The notes below the pieces were generated by a model, which saw only the letters and a program-made list of their open reading frames with translations, made no database searches and had not been told where the DNA came from. Below, piece by piece: positions 37,872-48,209 of a stretch of DNA of 64,000 bases. The position numbers were made by a program, and so were the translations under genes. How positions within the stretch are numbered: position 1 is the first letter of the stretch; every line of letters begins with the position of its first letter. Source of the stretch: Salinisphaera shabanensis E1L3A. Lineage in GTDB: Bacteria; Pseudomonadota; Gammaproteobacteria; Nevskiales; Salinisphaeraceae. The DNA is taken from the NCBI RefSeq assembly GCF_000215955.2, contig NZ_AFNV02000002.1, forward strand, positions 46,370 to 110,369. Reading direction: 5' to 3'.

Positions 37872-39692
37872 TCAACGCGACGTTTGCAACGCCTGCAGTT
37901 GCTCGGTTATAGCCGCCGCCGACTGCGGCCGGCCCAACAGAAAGCCCTGAGTATGGCCGGCGCCGAGTTGCTGAAGCACGGCGTATTGTTCGGCCGTTTC
38001 TACGCCTTCGGCCACGACGGCAAGGCTCAACGTGCGCGCGATCTGAAGAATGCCGACGGTCAACTCGTGGCTCGTCGTGTCCTGGGTGATGAGCTGGGTG
38101 AAACTGCGATCGATTTTGAGGATGTCCAGCGGCAGCTGCTGGAGATAGCGTAACGAGGAATAGCCTGTGCCGAAGTCGTCAATGGCAAAGCGAAAACCTT
38201 GCTGGCGCAGCGCTTTCATCGTCTTCGCCGCGGTTTCGACGTCGGTTATTACGCTTTGCTCAGTGATTTCGAGCACGAGACACGACGCCGGCACCTGATG
38301 CTGCTCGACCAGCCCCGCAACCATATCGGCGAAGTCTTCGCAGTACAGCTCCGCGCCGGCAATATTGACAGCCACATATAGCCCAAGATCGAACTGGCTG
38401 CGCCATTGCGCGAGCTGCTTGCAGGCACGATTGAGCGTACAGCGAGTCAACAGCCGCCGCAGAGTGGCATCGGCTTCTGCGATCGGCACAAACTCGGCTG
38501 GACTGACGGCGCCCCATTCGCCGTCGTTCCAGCGCGCAAGCGCTTCGACGCCAATCATCCGGCCGCTGCTGCACTCCACAATCGGTTGATAAACCTGATC
38601 CAGCGCCTCCGTGCGCAAGGCTTCGGCCAGGCGATATTGGCGCTCATGAACGCGCGCCACGGTAAGATGCACATCGCTCGAATAGCAGCGCACACTTGCG
38701 GCGCCAGGTTGTACGTCGGCCGCAGCCATACGCGCATGGGCAACCAAGGTATCCATGTCGCGGGCATCGCCGGGCGCCCGACTGATACCCGCCTTGAGCT
38801 CGATGGGCAACCGCACACCGTTGTATTCGACAGGTTTGGCAAGCGTGCGCACGAGTACGTTAACCCGTTCGAGCGATTCATCCGGCACGCCAGGGCCTGA
38901 TGTGATTGCCAGCCCGAGGCGGTCGGGGCCCAGCATTCCGATGCGATCTTCGCCGCGGACATTGCGTTCCAGTCGGCGGGCAACCGTTGAAATCACGTAG
39001 TCACAGCCAGCGCGGCCGGCCAGTGAATGCAAAACCTCGAAGTTGGTGAGGTGAAAATGCACCAAGGTCAACGTTTTTGCCGCGACCGACGCCTGTTCCC
39101 ACGTACTGCCAATCAACTCCTCGAAAAGAGCGCGCCCTGGCAAGGATGTAACCGAGTCATACATCGCGCTGTGCTGCAGGTTTAGCGACCAATGGTCAAA
39201 TTGCTGGTGCAGATTGATCTCGCTTTCCACAATTTTGGCGAACATCAGCAGCCGCCATTTATCGACGTCGGAGAACTCGCGCGGTCTTTGGTCGATCACG
39301 CACAGCGTACCCAGCGACTCGCCGGACGGTCCTCTGAGAACCGCGCCCGCGTAAAATCGGATATAAGGCTCGCCCACTACGAGGGCGTTGTCATGGAAAC
39401 GGCGATCGACCGTTGCGTCCGGTACGTAGAGTAGATCCAGCGGTAGCGCATGGGCACAGAACGACTCTTCGATAGACGTCTCGCGCCGATCAAAGCCCAC
39501 CATCGATTTAAACCACTGCCGATCGGCCTCCACCAGCGTGATTAGCGCGGTCGGGACATTGAATACACTTGCGACCAGGCGCGTATATTGGTCGAAGCGA
39601 TCCTCGAAGGGCGTATCCAGCAGCTTGAGCGAGCGCAACTCTCTCAAGCGTCCGGAATCTCCCACCTGTTGCGCCATTAGAGCCGTTTTCAT
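37872..39692 (-). CDS. GAF-degenerate GGDEF-EAL protein, probable c-di-GMP phosphodiesterase
   Basis: 606 aa. An N-terminal GAF sensor domain (about 20-165) is followed by a GGDEF-like domain (170-335) whose active loop is LGPDRLGL instead of GGDEF, so no cyclase activity is expected. The EAL domain (about 345-600) keeps GVEALARW, NIAGAEL, EITEQSV, DDFGTGYSSL, KIDRSF, VAEGVET and QGFLLGRP, the residues needed for c-di-GMP hydrolysis. No membrane segment, so cytosolic. Single gene, convergent with sbcB. An alternative start is Met6. Confidence 0.9.
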   Translation of the reverse strand: MKTALMAQQVGDSGRLRELRSLKLLDTPFEDRFDQYTRLVASVFNVPTALITLVEADRQWFKSMVGFDRRETSIEESFCAHALPLDLLYVPDATVDRRFHDNALVVGEPYIRFYAGAVLRGPSGESLGTLCVIDQRPREFSDVDKWRLLMFAKIVESEINLHQQFDHWSLNLQHSAMYDSVTSLPGRALFEELIGSTWEQASVAAKTLTLVHFHLTNFEVLHSLAGRAGCDYVISTVARRLERNVRGEDRIGMLGPDRLGLAITSGPGVPDESLERVNVLVRTLAKPVEYNGVRLPIELKAGISRAPGDARDMDTLVAHARMAAADVQPGAASVRCYSSDVHLTVARVHERQYRLAEALRTEALDQVYQPIVECSSGRMIGVEALARWNDGEWGAVSPAEFVPIAEADATLRRLLTRCTLNRACKQLAQWRSQFDLGLYVAVNIAGAELYCEDFADMVAGLVEQHQVPASCLVLEITEQSVITDVETAAKTMKALRQQGFRFAIDDFGTGYSSLRYLQQLPLDILKIDRSFTQLITQDTTSHELTVGILQIARTLSLAVVAEGVETAEQYAVLQQLGAGHTQGFLLGRPQSAAAITEQLQALQTSR

Positions 39693-39887
39693 GTGTTTGA
39701 CCAGGGCGTGTTGTACTGCGCGAGCCGCGCATGGCCAGAGCGGTATCTATCGACTAATTTCGGCGTGACTTGAACGGCCGTCCGACACGCCATCCGCGCC
39801 GTCGAGGGGATAGAACTGGGGCGGGCCATGCAATCCGGATAGACGTGGGTCATAGGCTGCGCCTCCCTCCGCCGCTATACCAAAACG

Positions 39888-40643
39888 TCAATCGGCCACA
39901 GGTTCGAGCACGCGCTTGAGGAAATCGCGTGTGCGCGGCTCGCGCGGCTCGGACAGCAGCGTCGACGGTTTTCCTTGCTCGACGATGCCCCCGCCATCCA
40001 TGAACACGACCCGGTCGGCGACTTCGCGCGCAAACGCAATTTCGTGCGTGACCACGATCATGGTCATGCCCTCGTCGGCCAAACGACGCATGACCGTCAG
40101 AACTTCCCCGACCAGTTCCGGATCCAGTGCCGACGTAGGCTCGTCAAAAAGCATCAGTGCCGGGTCCATCGACAGCGCCCGTGCGATCGCAACCCGCTGC
40201 TGCTGGCCGCCCGACAGGCGTGCCGGGTAGGCATCCACCTTTTCAGCCAGACCAACGCGTTCGAGATTTTCACGGGCAATACGCTCAGCCTCATCGCGTT
40301 TCTTCTTGAGGACCGTGGTTAGCGCGAGCGTGCAGTTATCCAATGCACTGTGGTGCGGAAACAGATTGAACTGCTGAAACACCATACCGATCTGGCGACG
40401 CGCAGCGTCGATATCGCAGTCCGGATCGGTCAGCTCCTGCTCGTTGACCTTGACCGTGCCGGATTGCGGCGTTTCCAGTAGATTCACACAGCGCAACAAC
40501 GTCGATTTGCCCGACCCGGACGGACCGATCACGCAGACCACTTCACCGCGTGCGACGCTGAAATCGATATCCCTTAATACATGGTTGCTGCCGAAATACT
40601 TGTTCAGTCCACGTATTTCGACCAGTGGATCGGTCTGGGTCAT
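39888..40643 (-). CDS. Polar amino-acid ABC transporter ATPase
   Basis: 251 aa, GlnQ/GltL family: Walker [11 protein letters not shown]-loop [12 protein letters not shown], signature [15 protein letters not shown], Walker [15 protein letters not shown]. Last gene of a three-gene operon (binding protein, permease, ATPase) on the minus strand, one base beyond the permease stop. Only one permease gene is present, so a permease homodimer is expected. The amino acid is not identifiable. Confidence 0.94.
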   Translation of the reverse strand: MTQTDPLVEIRGLNKYFGSNHVLRDIDFSVARGEVVCVIGPSGSGKSTLLRCVNLLETPQSGTVKVNEQELTDPDCDIDAARRQIGMVFQQFNLFPHHSALDNCTLALTTVLKKKRDEAERIARENLERVGLAEKVDAYPARLSGGQQQRVAIARALSMDPALMLFDEPTSALDPELVGEVLTVMRRLADEGMTMIVVTHEIAFAREVADRVVFMDGGGIVEQGKPSTLLSEPREPRTRDFLKRVLEPVAD

Positions 40644-40644
40644 C

Positions 40645-41466
40645 TCATCGCCCCTTGGATGCGGCGGCTTCCATGCGCCGTACGATGATCGACAACGGCA
40701 ACGTAATGACCAGATACCCTAGCCCGGCCACGACCAGTGGCGTGATATTGACGTTGCTGTTCGCCGCCGCCCGCCCGAACTTGGTGAGATCGAAATTGGC
40801 CGCCGACAAACCCACGATAAATACCAATGACGAATCCTTGATCAGCATGATCAACTCGTTGGTCAACGGCGGGATCATGATGCGAAATGCCTGCGGCAGC
40901 GTGATCTTCCACATCGCCTGGCCGGCCGACATACCCAGCGACCGCGCCGCTTCGATCTGCCCCTTGGGCACCGCTTGAATGCCGGCCCGAATGGTTTCGG
41001 CCATATAAGCACTACCGACAATACCCAGCGCCGCCCAGACCGTGCCGTAAGGCGGCAACGGCATGGCCAGGCCGGGAAAAGCCAGCGGCAAAAGCGAAAA
41101 CGCCATGAATACCACCAGTGCCGGCAGGCCGCGGAAGAACTCGATATATATTGTCGCCAGCCAGCGATACGGCCCCACCTCGGACAAGCGCATCATCGCC
41201 AGCAACGTGCCGGCCACAAGCCCCAGAACGAAGCCACCCGCGGTATAGACGAGCGTGTTCCACAGCGCGAGCCAGAGCCCGTGCGCGACCGTGTCCCGAA
41301 TCAGACCCGGATCGAAAAACGTGCGCCCGATCTGCGGCCAGTCTGCCAGTAGTGCTGCGGCAATAAAGGCCACCACGAGCACCGCGTATTGCACCGCGCG
41401 AATACGCCGTGCTCGTATACGCGGGCTCGTCTTTCGCTGCCCGACGCCCGCCCCCCGATTTGTCAT
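40645..41466 (-). CDS. Polar amino-acid ABC transporter permease
   Basis: 273 aa HisM/GlnP-type permease. A basic N-terminal tail is followed by a first helix at about 28-45 and the binding-protein-dependent transport domain, with the EAA loop [22 protein letters not shown] and a typical [15 protein letters not shown] segment. It lies nine bases after the binding-protein stop. ATG 41466 is the only reasonable start. Confidence 0.93.
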   Translation of the reverse strand: MTNRGAGVGQRKTSPRIRARRIRAVQYAVLVVAFIAAALLADWPQIGRTFFDPGLIRDTVAHGLWLALWNTLVYTAGGFVLGLVAGTLLAMMRLSEVGPYRWLATIYIEFFRGLPALVVFMAFSLLPLAFPGLAMPLPPYGTVWAALGIVGSAYMAETIRAGIQAVPKGQIEAARSLGMSAGQAMWKITLPQAFRIMIPPLTNELIMLIKDSSLVFIVGLSAANFDLTKFGRAAANSNVNITPLVVAGLGYLVITLPLSIIVRRMEAAASKGR

Positions 41467-41475
41467 GAGCCCGGG

Positions 41476-42309
41476 CTACTCTTCGTTGATAGTGCCCGGC
41501 ACCTGACCGAACCACTTCTTGAAGATTTCGTCGTAGGTGCCGTCGTCCTTGGCGGTGGCAAGCGCCTGGTTGAGACGATCGATAAGCTTCTGGGCATTCT
41601 CGTCATCTTTCTTGGCCAGGAAGCCGTAGCGCTCGCCGGTATCGAATTCGGCGGCGATCTCGGTTTCCGGGTTATCGGCGGCGTACTGATAGAGCGGCCC
41701 GTTATCGTTGATCGCGGCATCGACCTTGCCCGCGCTCACGGCCGTGGTTTCCAGCGCAAGATCATCGAAAACCACGGTGGTGTAGCCGTGTTCCTCGGCG
41801 TGCTTCTCTGCGTAGATCGCGCCGGTGGTATCGGTCTGCGTGCCCAGGCGCTTGCCCTCGAGGTCCTCAAGGCCTGCGTAATCGCTACCTTTTTTCACCA
41901 ACAGCGCCTGGGTGGCATTGAAGTACGGGTCCGAAAAGAGCACCGCTTCTTCACGCTTGGGGGTGATCGTTGCCCCGCCCATGGCCAAATCGCATTTACC
42001 GGCCGCCAGCACCGCGCCCGACGTAATCTGATTCCAATCGACGCTTACCACGTTCGTCTCGACACCGAGATCCTGAGCCAGCAGATCGACCAGATCGACA
42101 TCGAAGCCGACCACTTCCCCGTTGTCGCCCGTGAACTGGAATGGCTTGTAGGGAATATGGGTACAAACCGTCAGCGCGTCGGCTTTGACGAGATGAATAT
42201 CGTCGACCGTGCCGCCTTCGTCCTGGCTGCAGGCGGACAGCGATAACGCCAGTACGCCGGCAGAAAATAACACGGCGAGTCGGCCCAGACGGCCCATTGA
42301 AGGTGTCAC
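41476..42309 (-). CDS. Amino-acid ABC transporter substrate-binding lipoprotein
   Basis: 277 aa, SBP family 3. Lipoprotein signal ending in LSLSAC (Cys near residue 27), then VCTHIPYKPFQF, GFDVDLVDLLA, GGATITPKREEAVLFSDPYF and YDEIFKKWFG, the usual bilobed binding-protein motifs. Tethered probably to the inner membrane face of the periplasm. First gene of the operon; the AraC gene ends 145 bases upstream on the same strand. Confidence 0.94.
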   Translation of the reverse strand: MTPSMGRLGRLAVLFSAGVLALSLSACSQDEGGTVDDIHLVKADALTVCTHIPYKPFQFTGDNGEVVGFDVDLVDLLAQDLGVETNVVSVDWNQITSGAVLAAGKCDLAMGGATITPKREEAVLFSDPYFNATQALLVKKGSDYAGLEDLEGKRLGTQTDTTGAIYAEKHAEEHGYTTVVFDDLALETTAVSAGKVDAAINDNGPLYQYAADNPETEIAAEFDTGERYGFLAKKDDENAQKLIDRLNQALATAKDDGTYDEIFKKWFGQVPGTINEE

Positions 42310-42454
42310 GATGGATTCTCCCTTTGGATGTCGTTATATCGTTGATTTCCCCTTGCAATGAGTCTGCCACATTGTTCGGGATGACCTGCAATGCGACGTT
42401 CGCACAGCAGTCCGCAAGACAATCCCGTGCCGCACGCACCGCGTCGGCTGAGCC

Positions 42455-43483
42455 CTACGGCGCCAAACGGTACGGATGCGTACCGGCCAACAGGACGCGC
42501 CGACGCACACGGGGCGTTTCGCCGAACCAGCGCCGGCACGAGCGATTGAAGGCACTCTGCTCGGTATAGCCGAGCAGCGCGGCGACCTGGCTGAGCGGCA
42601 GATCGCTTTCGCCCAGATAGCGGGTCGCGAGATCGATCCGTACCGCATCGAGCACCGCCGAAAAACTCGTACCCTCGTCGACCAGGCGGCGCTGCAGCGT
42701 GCGCCGATTGAGGTTGAGATACTCGGCGGCGATATCGATACCTACCCCGCCGGTCGGCAGCAGGCGACGACAGATTTCGCGCACCCGTGTCGAAACCTCG
42801 CGCTCACGAGTGCCGCCGGTCTGTTCCATGAAGGCGATCGCCATCGACCGGATATGCGGGTTCGAACGCCGTAGCGAGGCCGTCATCGTGGCTCTGTCCA
42901 CGTCCAGCCCGCAGACCGCCTCGTTGAAGCTCAGCGCGTCGGTACCGAACACCTCTCGATAGACGCTCGTGGGGGCCAGCTGGCTGTCGCTGAACAGCAC
43001 GCGGCGCGGCGGCGCCGCCTCCCCACCCAATTCAAGGGTGCGCTTGAGAAACACCAGCGCGCGCTCGTTGGCCTGACGCGCATAGGGCACGTTGTCGAGC
43101 AGGATCTGAAACCGCAGGCATACCCGCGCGCCGTTGCGGCGAATGGTCATGCGCTGGCCGGGGTTGAACACGTGCAGGTATTTCGCGGCCTGTTCGAATG
43201 CCTGTGCCACGGTGCCGGCATGGCGCACGACCACCGCTAACGGGCCCAGAATCCCGATGCCCTGAGCCTGGGCCATGCGCATACCGAAGTCGGGACACTG
43301 CAGGCGCTCGGCCCCGAGCTCGAGCAGCCGGATCAAGGCCCGATAGGACAAAAACGCATCCGTCTGGGTCTCGATATCCAGCGGAATGCCGCAGTCGGAC
43401 AGCAGCGCCTGGGGATCGCCGCCGAGCTGGCGTACGAAGGCCTCAAAACCGTCGAGTGCACTGTTTCTGACCAGGCTCGTCAT
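42455..43483 (-). CDS. AraC-family transcriptional regulator
   Basis: 342 aa from ATG 43483 (MTSLVRNSALDG); six upstream codons are open but less likely. It has an N-terminal ligand/oligomerisation domain of the OruR/Arabinose_bd type (about 15-205) and a C-terminal AraC HTH pair (about 235-335: AAEYLNLNRRTLQRRLVDEG and QVAALLGYTEQSAFNRSCRRWFG). It is divergent from the alkylsulfatase gene (163-base gap), so it is the likely regulator of that enzyme. Confidence 0.9.
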   Translation of the reverse strand: MTSLVRNSALDGFEAFVRQLGGDPQALLSDCGIPLDIETQTDAFLSYRALIRLLELGAERLQCPDFGMRMAQAQGIGILGPLAVVVRHAGTVAQAFEQAAKYLHVFNPGQRMTIRRNGARVCLRFQILLDNVPYARQANERALVFLKRTLELGGEAAPPRRVLFSDSQLAPTSVYREVFGTDALSFNEAVCGLDVDRATMTASLRRSNPHIRSMAIAFMEQTGGTREREVSTRVREICRRLLPTGGVGIDIAAEYLNLNRRTLQRRLVDEGTSFSAVLDAVRIDLATRYLGESDLPLSQVAALLGYTEQSAFNRSCRRWFGETPRVRRRVLLAGTHPYRLAP

Positions 43484-43646
43484 AGCGGCCCCACCGCGCA
43501 CGTGTCGCTAAAAGTTAAAAGTTTGGCGCGAAGTGTCAACCGAAGACCGCCCGGGCACACACGATGACAGGGTCCGGGTTCAGGCAGCGCATCACGGCAA
43601 AGACCGTCGACGCCGCGTACGGCCCGTCACCAAAAGAGGACAAACA

Positions 43647-45617
43647 ATGAACCAGAATACGCGCGCCGCTGCTCTGATCGCATTATCCCTGGGCGCCGGG
43701 CTGGCCGGCTATGGCGTCGTCGTCGAAGCCGGGCAGACTGCGACACCGACGCCTGCCAGCACGGCGACCCAGCAAGCCAATGCCACGACCGCCCAGAATT
43801 TGCCGCTCGACGATCAGGCCGATTTCGAGGATGCCGAGCGCGGGCTGATCGCACGCGATCCGAATCTCGTGATCACCGACGCCGACGGCAATACGGTCTG
43901 GGACATGACCGCCTACGATTTCATCGAAGGCGATGCCCCGGATACCGTCAACCCGAGCCTCTGGCGGCAAGCCCAACTCAACGACCTGCACGGCCTGTAC
44001 AAGGTCACCGACCGCATCTATCAGTTGCGCGGCTACGACCTGTCGAACATGTCCCTGATCGAGGGCGACAGCGGCTGGATCGTGGTCGACCCGCTGACCA
44101 CCGCTGAGACGGCCGCCGCGGGCTGGCGTATGGCCAAGGCCCACATCCTCGGCGACAAGCCGATCGTCGCCGTCATCTTTACGCATAGCCATATCGACCA
44201 TTTCGGCGGTATCGAGGGCGTGCTCAGCGCCGAACACGCCCAACGCGACAACGTGCGCATCATCGCGCCCAAGGGCTTCATGCAGGAATCGACCAGCGAG
44301 AACCTGCTGGCCGGGCCGGCGATGGGCCGACGGGCAACCTATATGTTCGGCGGCGCGCTGGCGCGCAGCCCGCGCGGCCATGTGGATTCGGGGCTCGGCA
44401 AGGCGCCGTCCAAGGGCCATTTCAGTATTCTCGCGCCCACGGACGTGATCGATCACACCGGCCAGACGTTGACCGTGGACGGGCTCGAGTTCGACTTCCA
44501 GTACGCGCCCGAATCCGAAGCGCCCGCCGAACTGACCTTCTATCTGCCCCAGCTCAAGGCGTTCTGCGGCGCGGAACTCGTCAGCCACACGCTGCACAAC
44601 ATCTATACCCTGCGCGGCGCCAAGGTGCGCGATGCGCTCAAGTGGAGCGACTATATCGACGAGGCGCTGCAACGCTACGGACGCCGGGCCGATGTGGTGT
44701 TCAACAGCCACCACTGGCCGGTGTGGGGCCACGACCGGATCGTCGACTATCTCAAGATCCAACGCGACACCTACAAGTACATCCACGACCAGACGCTGCG
44801 CCTGGCCAACGCCGGCTATACCCCACGCGAAATCGCCGAACAGCTGATACTGCCCGAATCCCTGGCCAAACCGTTCCACAACCGCGGCTACTACGGCACG
44901 ATCAGCCACGATTCGAAAGCGGTCTACCAGTGGTACTTCGGTTGGTTCGACGGCAATCCCGCCAATCTCGACCCATTGCCGCCGGCCGACGCGGCGAAGA
45001 AGTACGTCGCGTTCATGGGCGGCACCGATGCCGTGATCGAGAAAGCCCAGCAATCCTACGACGCCGGCGAGTATCGCTGGGCTGCGGAAGTGCTCAACCA
45101 CGTTGTCTTCGCCGAGCCGGACAACGACGCCGCCAAGGCGCTTCTGGCCAAAACCTACGACCAGCTCGGCTATCGCGCCCAATCCGGGCCGTGGCGCGAC
45201 GTCTATCTCACCGGTGCAAAGGAACTGCGCGAAGGCGCCCAGGGCACATCACTGGATATGTCGCGCGGCATCGGCCTGCTGCGTCAGGTGCCGATTGAGC
45301 GTTTCTTCGATGCCATGGCCGCGCGCCTGAACGGCCCCGAGGCCGCGACGAGCAATCTCACGATCAATTTCGACTTCCAGGATCGGGGCGAGAACCACGT
45401 ACTGACGATCGAGAACGGCGTGCTCCATCACTGGAAGCGACCGCCGGCGGATAATGCCAACGCTACCGTGCGTCTGACCCACCCGGCACTGCTCGCACTC
45501 ATCGGTGGCCAGCTGTCGCCGCAACAACTCAAAGTCGACGGCGACCGCGCCAGTCTCGGCCGGTTTTTCTCTCTACTCGAGGCGCCGGATCGTGGCTTCG
45601 CCATTGTGACGCCGTAG
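43647..45617 (+). CDS. sdsA: Secreted alkylsulfatase (SdsA family)
   Basis: Hydrolyses primary alkyl sulfates such as SDS, releasing sulfate and a fatty alcohol. 656 aa from ATG 43647 with Shine-Dalgarno AGAGGA. N-terminal signal peptide (residues 1-25), metallo-beta-lactamase domain with THSHIDHFGG (His180, His182, Asp184, His185), then dimerisation and C-terminal SCP2-like domain (from about 530). SdsA1 of Pseudomonas aeruginosa is 658 aa. The usual regulator there is LysR-type (SdsB1); here an AraC gene sits in that position. Confidence 0.93.
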   Translation: MNQNTRAAALIALSLGAGLAGYGVVVEAGQTATPTPASTATQQANATTAQNLPLDDQADFEDAERGLIARDPNLVITDADGNTVWDMTAYDFIEGDAPDTVNPSLWRQAQLNDLHGLYKVTDRIYQLRGYDLSNMSLIEGDSGWIVVDPLTTAETAAAGWRMAKAHILGDKPIVAVIFTHSHIDHFGGIEGVLSAEHAQRDNVRIIAPKGFMQESTSENLLAGPAMGRRATYMFGGALARSPRGHVDSGLGKAPSKGHFSILAPTDVIDHTGQTLTVDGLEFDFQYAPESEAPAELTFYLPQLKAFCGAELVSHTLHNIYTLRGAKVRDALKWSDYIDEALQRYGRRADVVFNSHHWPVWGHDRIVDYLKIQRDTYKYIHDQTLRLANAGYTPREIAEQLILPESLAKPFHNRGYYGTISHDSKAVYQWYFGWFDGNPANLDPLPPADAAKKYVAFMGGTDAVIEKAQQSYDAGEYRWAAEVLNHVVFAEPDNDAAKALLAKTYDQLGYRAQSGPWRDVYLTGAKELREGAQGTSLDMSRGIGLLRQVPIERFFDAMAARLNGPEAATSNLTINFDFQDRGENHVLTIENGVLHHWKRPPADNANATVRLTHPALLALIGGQLSPQQLKVDGDRASLGRFFSLLEAPDRGFAIVTP

Positions 45618-45629
45618 AACGGCATGCTA

Positions 45630-45666
45630 GAACGCCGCTGCAGACTTTCGGTTCGCGGCGGCGTTC
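45630..45666. terminator. Hairpin between sdsA and the DUF1615 gene
   Basis: GAACGCCGC pairs with GCGGCGTTC (9 bp, 19-base loop) in the 91-base gap between convergent genes, followed by AATTGTTG. Likely shared terminator. Confidence 0.5.
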
Positions 45667-45708
45667 AATTGTTGTGCATCGAGTGAGCGCAGTCCGCTAC
45701 GCGCTCGA

Positions 45709-46821
45709 TCAGCGCGGCGCGGCACGCTGCATACAAGCCTGCCAACGCGAGTACACCCGCTCGGCGAACCAGGCGGTTGTGAGATTACGGGTGATCTTCG
45801 GGCTTTCCAGCTTGATGCCGGGCAGAATCACGCGCGCCACGCGCTCGCCGGCCGCCTCATCGGCCAGTGCATACACGCGCTTGTAGAGCCGCGTTTGTTC
45901 GAAATCGGGGCCGTTGCCTTCGGTCAGATCACGGCGGATCGGGCCTTCACCCATACGCAGGCGATCACGCAGCGACTTGGTCGCCCGTTCGGTATTGCTC
46001 ACGGAAAACGCCCGATAGGCAATCAAGTCGCCGTCTAGCGCGAGTTCTGTGCCGGTGAGCTGGCTCACAGCGCGCTGAAACGCGGCGTTGCGACTGGCAT
46101 ACCAGCCGGCGTTGTAGTCCGCGAAGCGGTATAGCGGGCTCGGATAATCGACTTCGTAGCCCAGCAAATGGCCGATGCCGAAATAAAGCCCGCCGCGACG
46201 GCTGAACACTTCCTTACGCACCGATTGCGCATCGTCATATGGATAGTCGTCGGCATGTTGTTCGGCGAAGTCGATCGCCACCTGCATTGGCCCGCCGGTA
46301 TGCACCGGATTGAAGCCGCCGAAAAGCGTGCTACCCAACGGCACGCGATCGATGAATTCCTCGAACAGATCGTTCAGATCGTTTTCGGTGCGCACCGTAT
46401 CGAGGCGTTCGTCGTAAGTCTGGCCGGTAGAGGATTCCAGACCCAGCGCCTTGTCGAGCAGAAAGCCAGGGATATGCGCCGCGGCGGCGCGCCGCTCGAT
46501 TTCTGCCCGCGCGATACGCGACAGACCGGGTACCACGGGTGCGACGCGGTAGGAGGATTCCTGAGCGATCACCGACAGCGTCGCGCACAGATTGGATGTC
46601 GAGGCCTCGATATTCTGTGTCGCAAAGGCGGTTTCGATATCGGCTGCCCACCCGGCGCGGTCATTCACGCTCGCAGGCATGAGCGAAACCAGTTCGGCGC
46701 GCACCGCGTCGGCCGGCCGACGCGGTATGTCGTTGGGGCGCAATGCGGCACAGCCGGCAAGCCACAACAGGTTCAGGGCGACGATCGCGCGCAACGCGCG
46801 GGTACGAACAATACTCGACAT
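45709..46821 (-). CDS. DUF1615-family lipoprotein
   Basis: 370 aa from ATG 46821 (MSSIVRTRALRAIVAL). The signal peptide ends in the lipobox WLAGC. The mature part contains CATLSVIAQESSYRVAPVVPG, LFGGFNPVHTGGPMQVAIDF and the Tyr-rich YRFADYNAGWYASRNAAF, characteristic of the DUF1615 family. The QESSY segment and the GPMQV region recall lysozyme-like transglycosylases, but I see no proof of activity. Monocistronic. Confidence 0.82.
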   Translation of the reverse strand: MSSIVRTRALRAIVALNLLWLAGCAALRPNDIPRRPADAVRAELVSLMPASVNDRAGWAADIETAFATQNIEASTSNLCATLSVIAQESSYRVAPVVPGLSRIARAEIERRAAAAHIPGFLLDKALGLESSTGQTYDERLDTVRTENDLNDLFEEFIDRVPLGSTLFGGFNPVHTGGPMQVAIDFAEQHADDYPYDDAQSVRKEVFSRRGGLYFGIGHLLGYEVDYPSPLYRFADYNAGWYASRNAAFQRAVSQLTGTELALDGDLIAYRAFSVSNTERATKSLRDRLRMGEGPIRRDLTEGNGPDFEQTRLYKRVYALADEAAGERVARVILPGIKLESPKITRNLTTAWFAERVYSRWQACMQRAAPR

Positions 46822-46931
46822 GACCGCGACTCTGCCCGAGCCGCCTGTTTTATGCGACCACTTCGGCATTGGGCGTGCTACCCAAGCGGGGCTAAGATGC
46901 ACGCACTCGCTTAGCTATCACGCCATCCTCC

Positions 46932-48209
46932 TTGCACTCGTTTCGTTTCATCCACACTGCGGATATCCATCTCGATAGCCCCATGCGCGGGCTCTCGGAC
47001 GACGTGCCCGGCGTGGCCGAACGGCTGCGCCTGGCTACCCGGGAAGCACTGACTGCACTGATCGATACCGCCATCGAGCGCAAGGTGGATTTAGTCGTTA
47101 TCGCCGGCGATCTCTACGACGGCGACTGGCGTGATTATCAGACCGGGGTGTTCTTCGTGCGCCAGATGCACCGGCTGGCCGCCGCCGCGATTCCCGTCTA
47201 TCTGATTCACGGCAATCACGATGCCCAGAATCAGATGACGCGTAGCCTTTCGCTGCCGGACAACGTGCATGTCTTTTCCCACGAAGCCGCGGAAACAAAA
47301 ATCATCGACGGCCTCGACGTGGCCTTGCACGGCACCAGCTATGCCGAACGCGCCGTGACCGACAACCTGGTGCCCGGCTACCCGGCGCCGATAGCCGGCG
47401 CGTTCAATATCGGCGTGCTGCATACCGGCCTGGGCGGACGCGGCGGTCATGCCAACTATGCGCCCTGCTCGCTCGATGAACTCACCGCCAAGGGCTACGA
47501 CTACTGGGCGCTCGGGCACGTACACGGTGCCGAAGTGCTCGCCGAGCATCCGCACGTCGTATTCTCCGGCAATCTCCAAGGCCGCTCGATCCGCGAAACC
47601 GGAGCCAAGAGCGCTTACGAGGTCGTGGTGGAAGACGGGCGCGTCGCCGAGCTGCGTCCAATTTATTGCGATGTCGCCCGCTGGGCCGAAAGCGGGGTCG
47701 ACGTATCGGCTGCGGACGACTTCAACGACGTGATCGCGGCCATGCGGCTCGCCATCGAAACCGGCGCGGATGCCGTCGACGGCCGCCTGCTCGCCATTCG
47801 TTTGCGATTGACCGGTACCACCGCCCTGCACGACTCACTTGCCGCCGCGCCCGAACGCCTGCTGGCCGAGGCACGCGCGGCCGCGTCCGGGCTGAGCTCG
47901 ACGCCCGTCTATGTCGAGAAGGTCAAGCAGGCGACGGAACCAGAACTCGACGCCACCACCCGTCGCGAGCGCCAGGACGCGCTCGGCGAAATGCAGCGTC
48001 TGCTCGACGAAGCCACGAACGATCCCGATATACGCGCGATGATCGAAAAAGACATTCGTCGGCTGGCCGAACGCCTGCCGCACGAAATCCGCGAACACGC
48101 CGACGATGCGCTACTGCGCGCGGCCATCGACGGTGATACCGCCACGCTGATCGACGGCGCCGGCGATTATCTGCTCTCGCGTCTGGCAGCCGACGAGAGC
48201 GCACCATGA
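46932..48209 (+). CDS. yhaO: Metallophosphoesterase, YhaO/SbcD-like DNA nuclease
   Basis: 425 aa from a TTG start (LHSFRFIHTADIHLDSP). The calcineurin-like phosphoesterase motifs are in order: HTADIHLD, GDLYDGDW, HGNHD, LHTGLGG and GHVHGAE. This is the Mre11/SbcD nuclease core followed by a C-terminal cap (about 260-425). The stop overlaps the start of the giant ATPase by four bases, so both should form one Mre11-Rad50-like complex distinct from SbcCD. Confidence 0.9.
   Translation: MHSFRFIHTADIHLDSPMRGLSDDVPGVAERLRLATREALTALIDTAIERKVDLVVIAGDLYDGDWRDYQTGVFFVRQMHRLAAAAIPVYLIHGNHDAQNQMTRSLSLPDNVHVFSHEAAETKIIDGLDVALHGTSYAERAVTDNLVPGYPAPIAGAFNIGVLHTGLGGRGGHANYAPCSLDELTAKGYDYWALGHVHGAEVLAEHPHVVFSGNLQGRSIRETGAKSAYEVVVEDGRVAELRPIYCDVARWAESGVDVSAADDFNDVIAAMRLAIETGADAVDGRLLAIRLRLTGTTALHDSLAAAPERLLAEARAAASGLSSTPVYVEKVKQATEPELDATTRRERQDALGEMQRLLDEATNDPDIRAMIEKDIRRLAERLPHEIREHADDALLRAAIDGDTATLIDGAGDYLLSRLAADESAP

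Noticed and set aside
43533..43646. Upstream extension of the alkylsulfatase frame
   Set aside because: It would bury the signal peptide; ATG 43647 has a Shine-Dalgarno and an exposed signal sequence.
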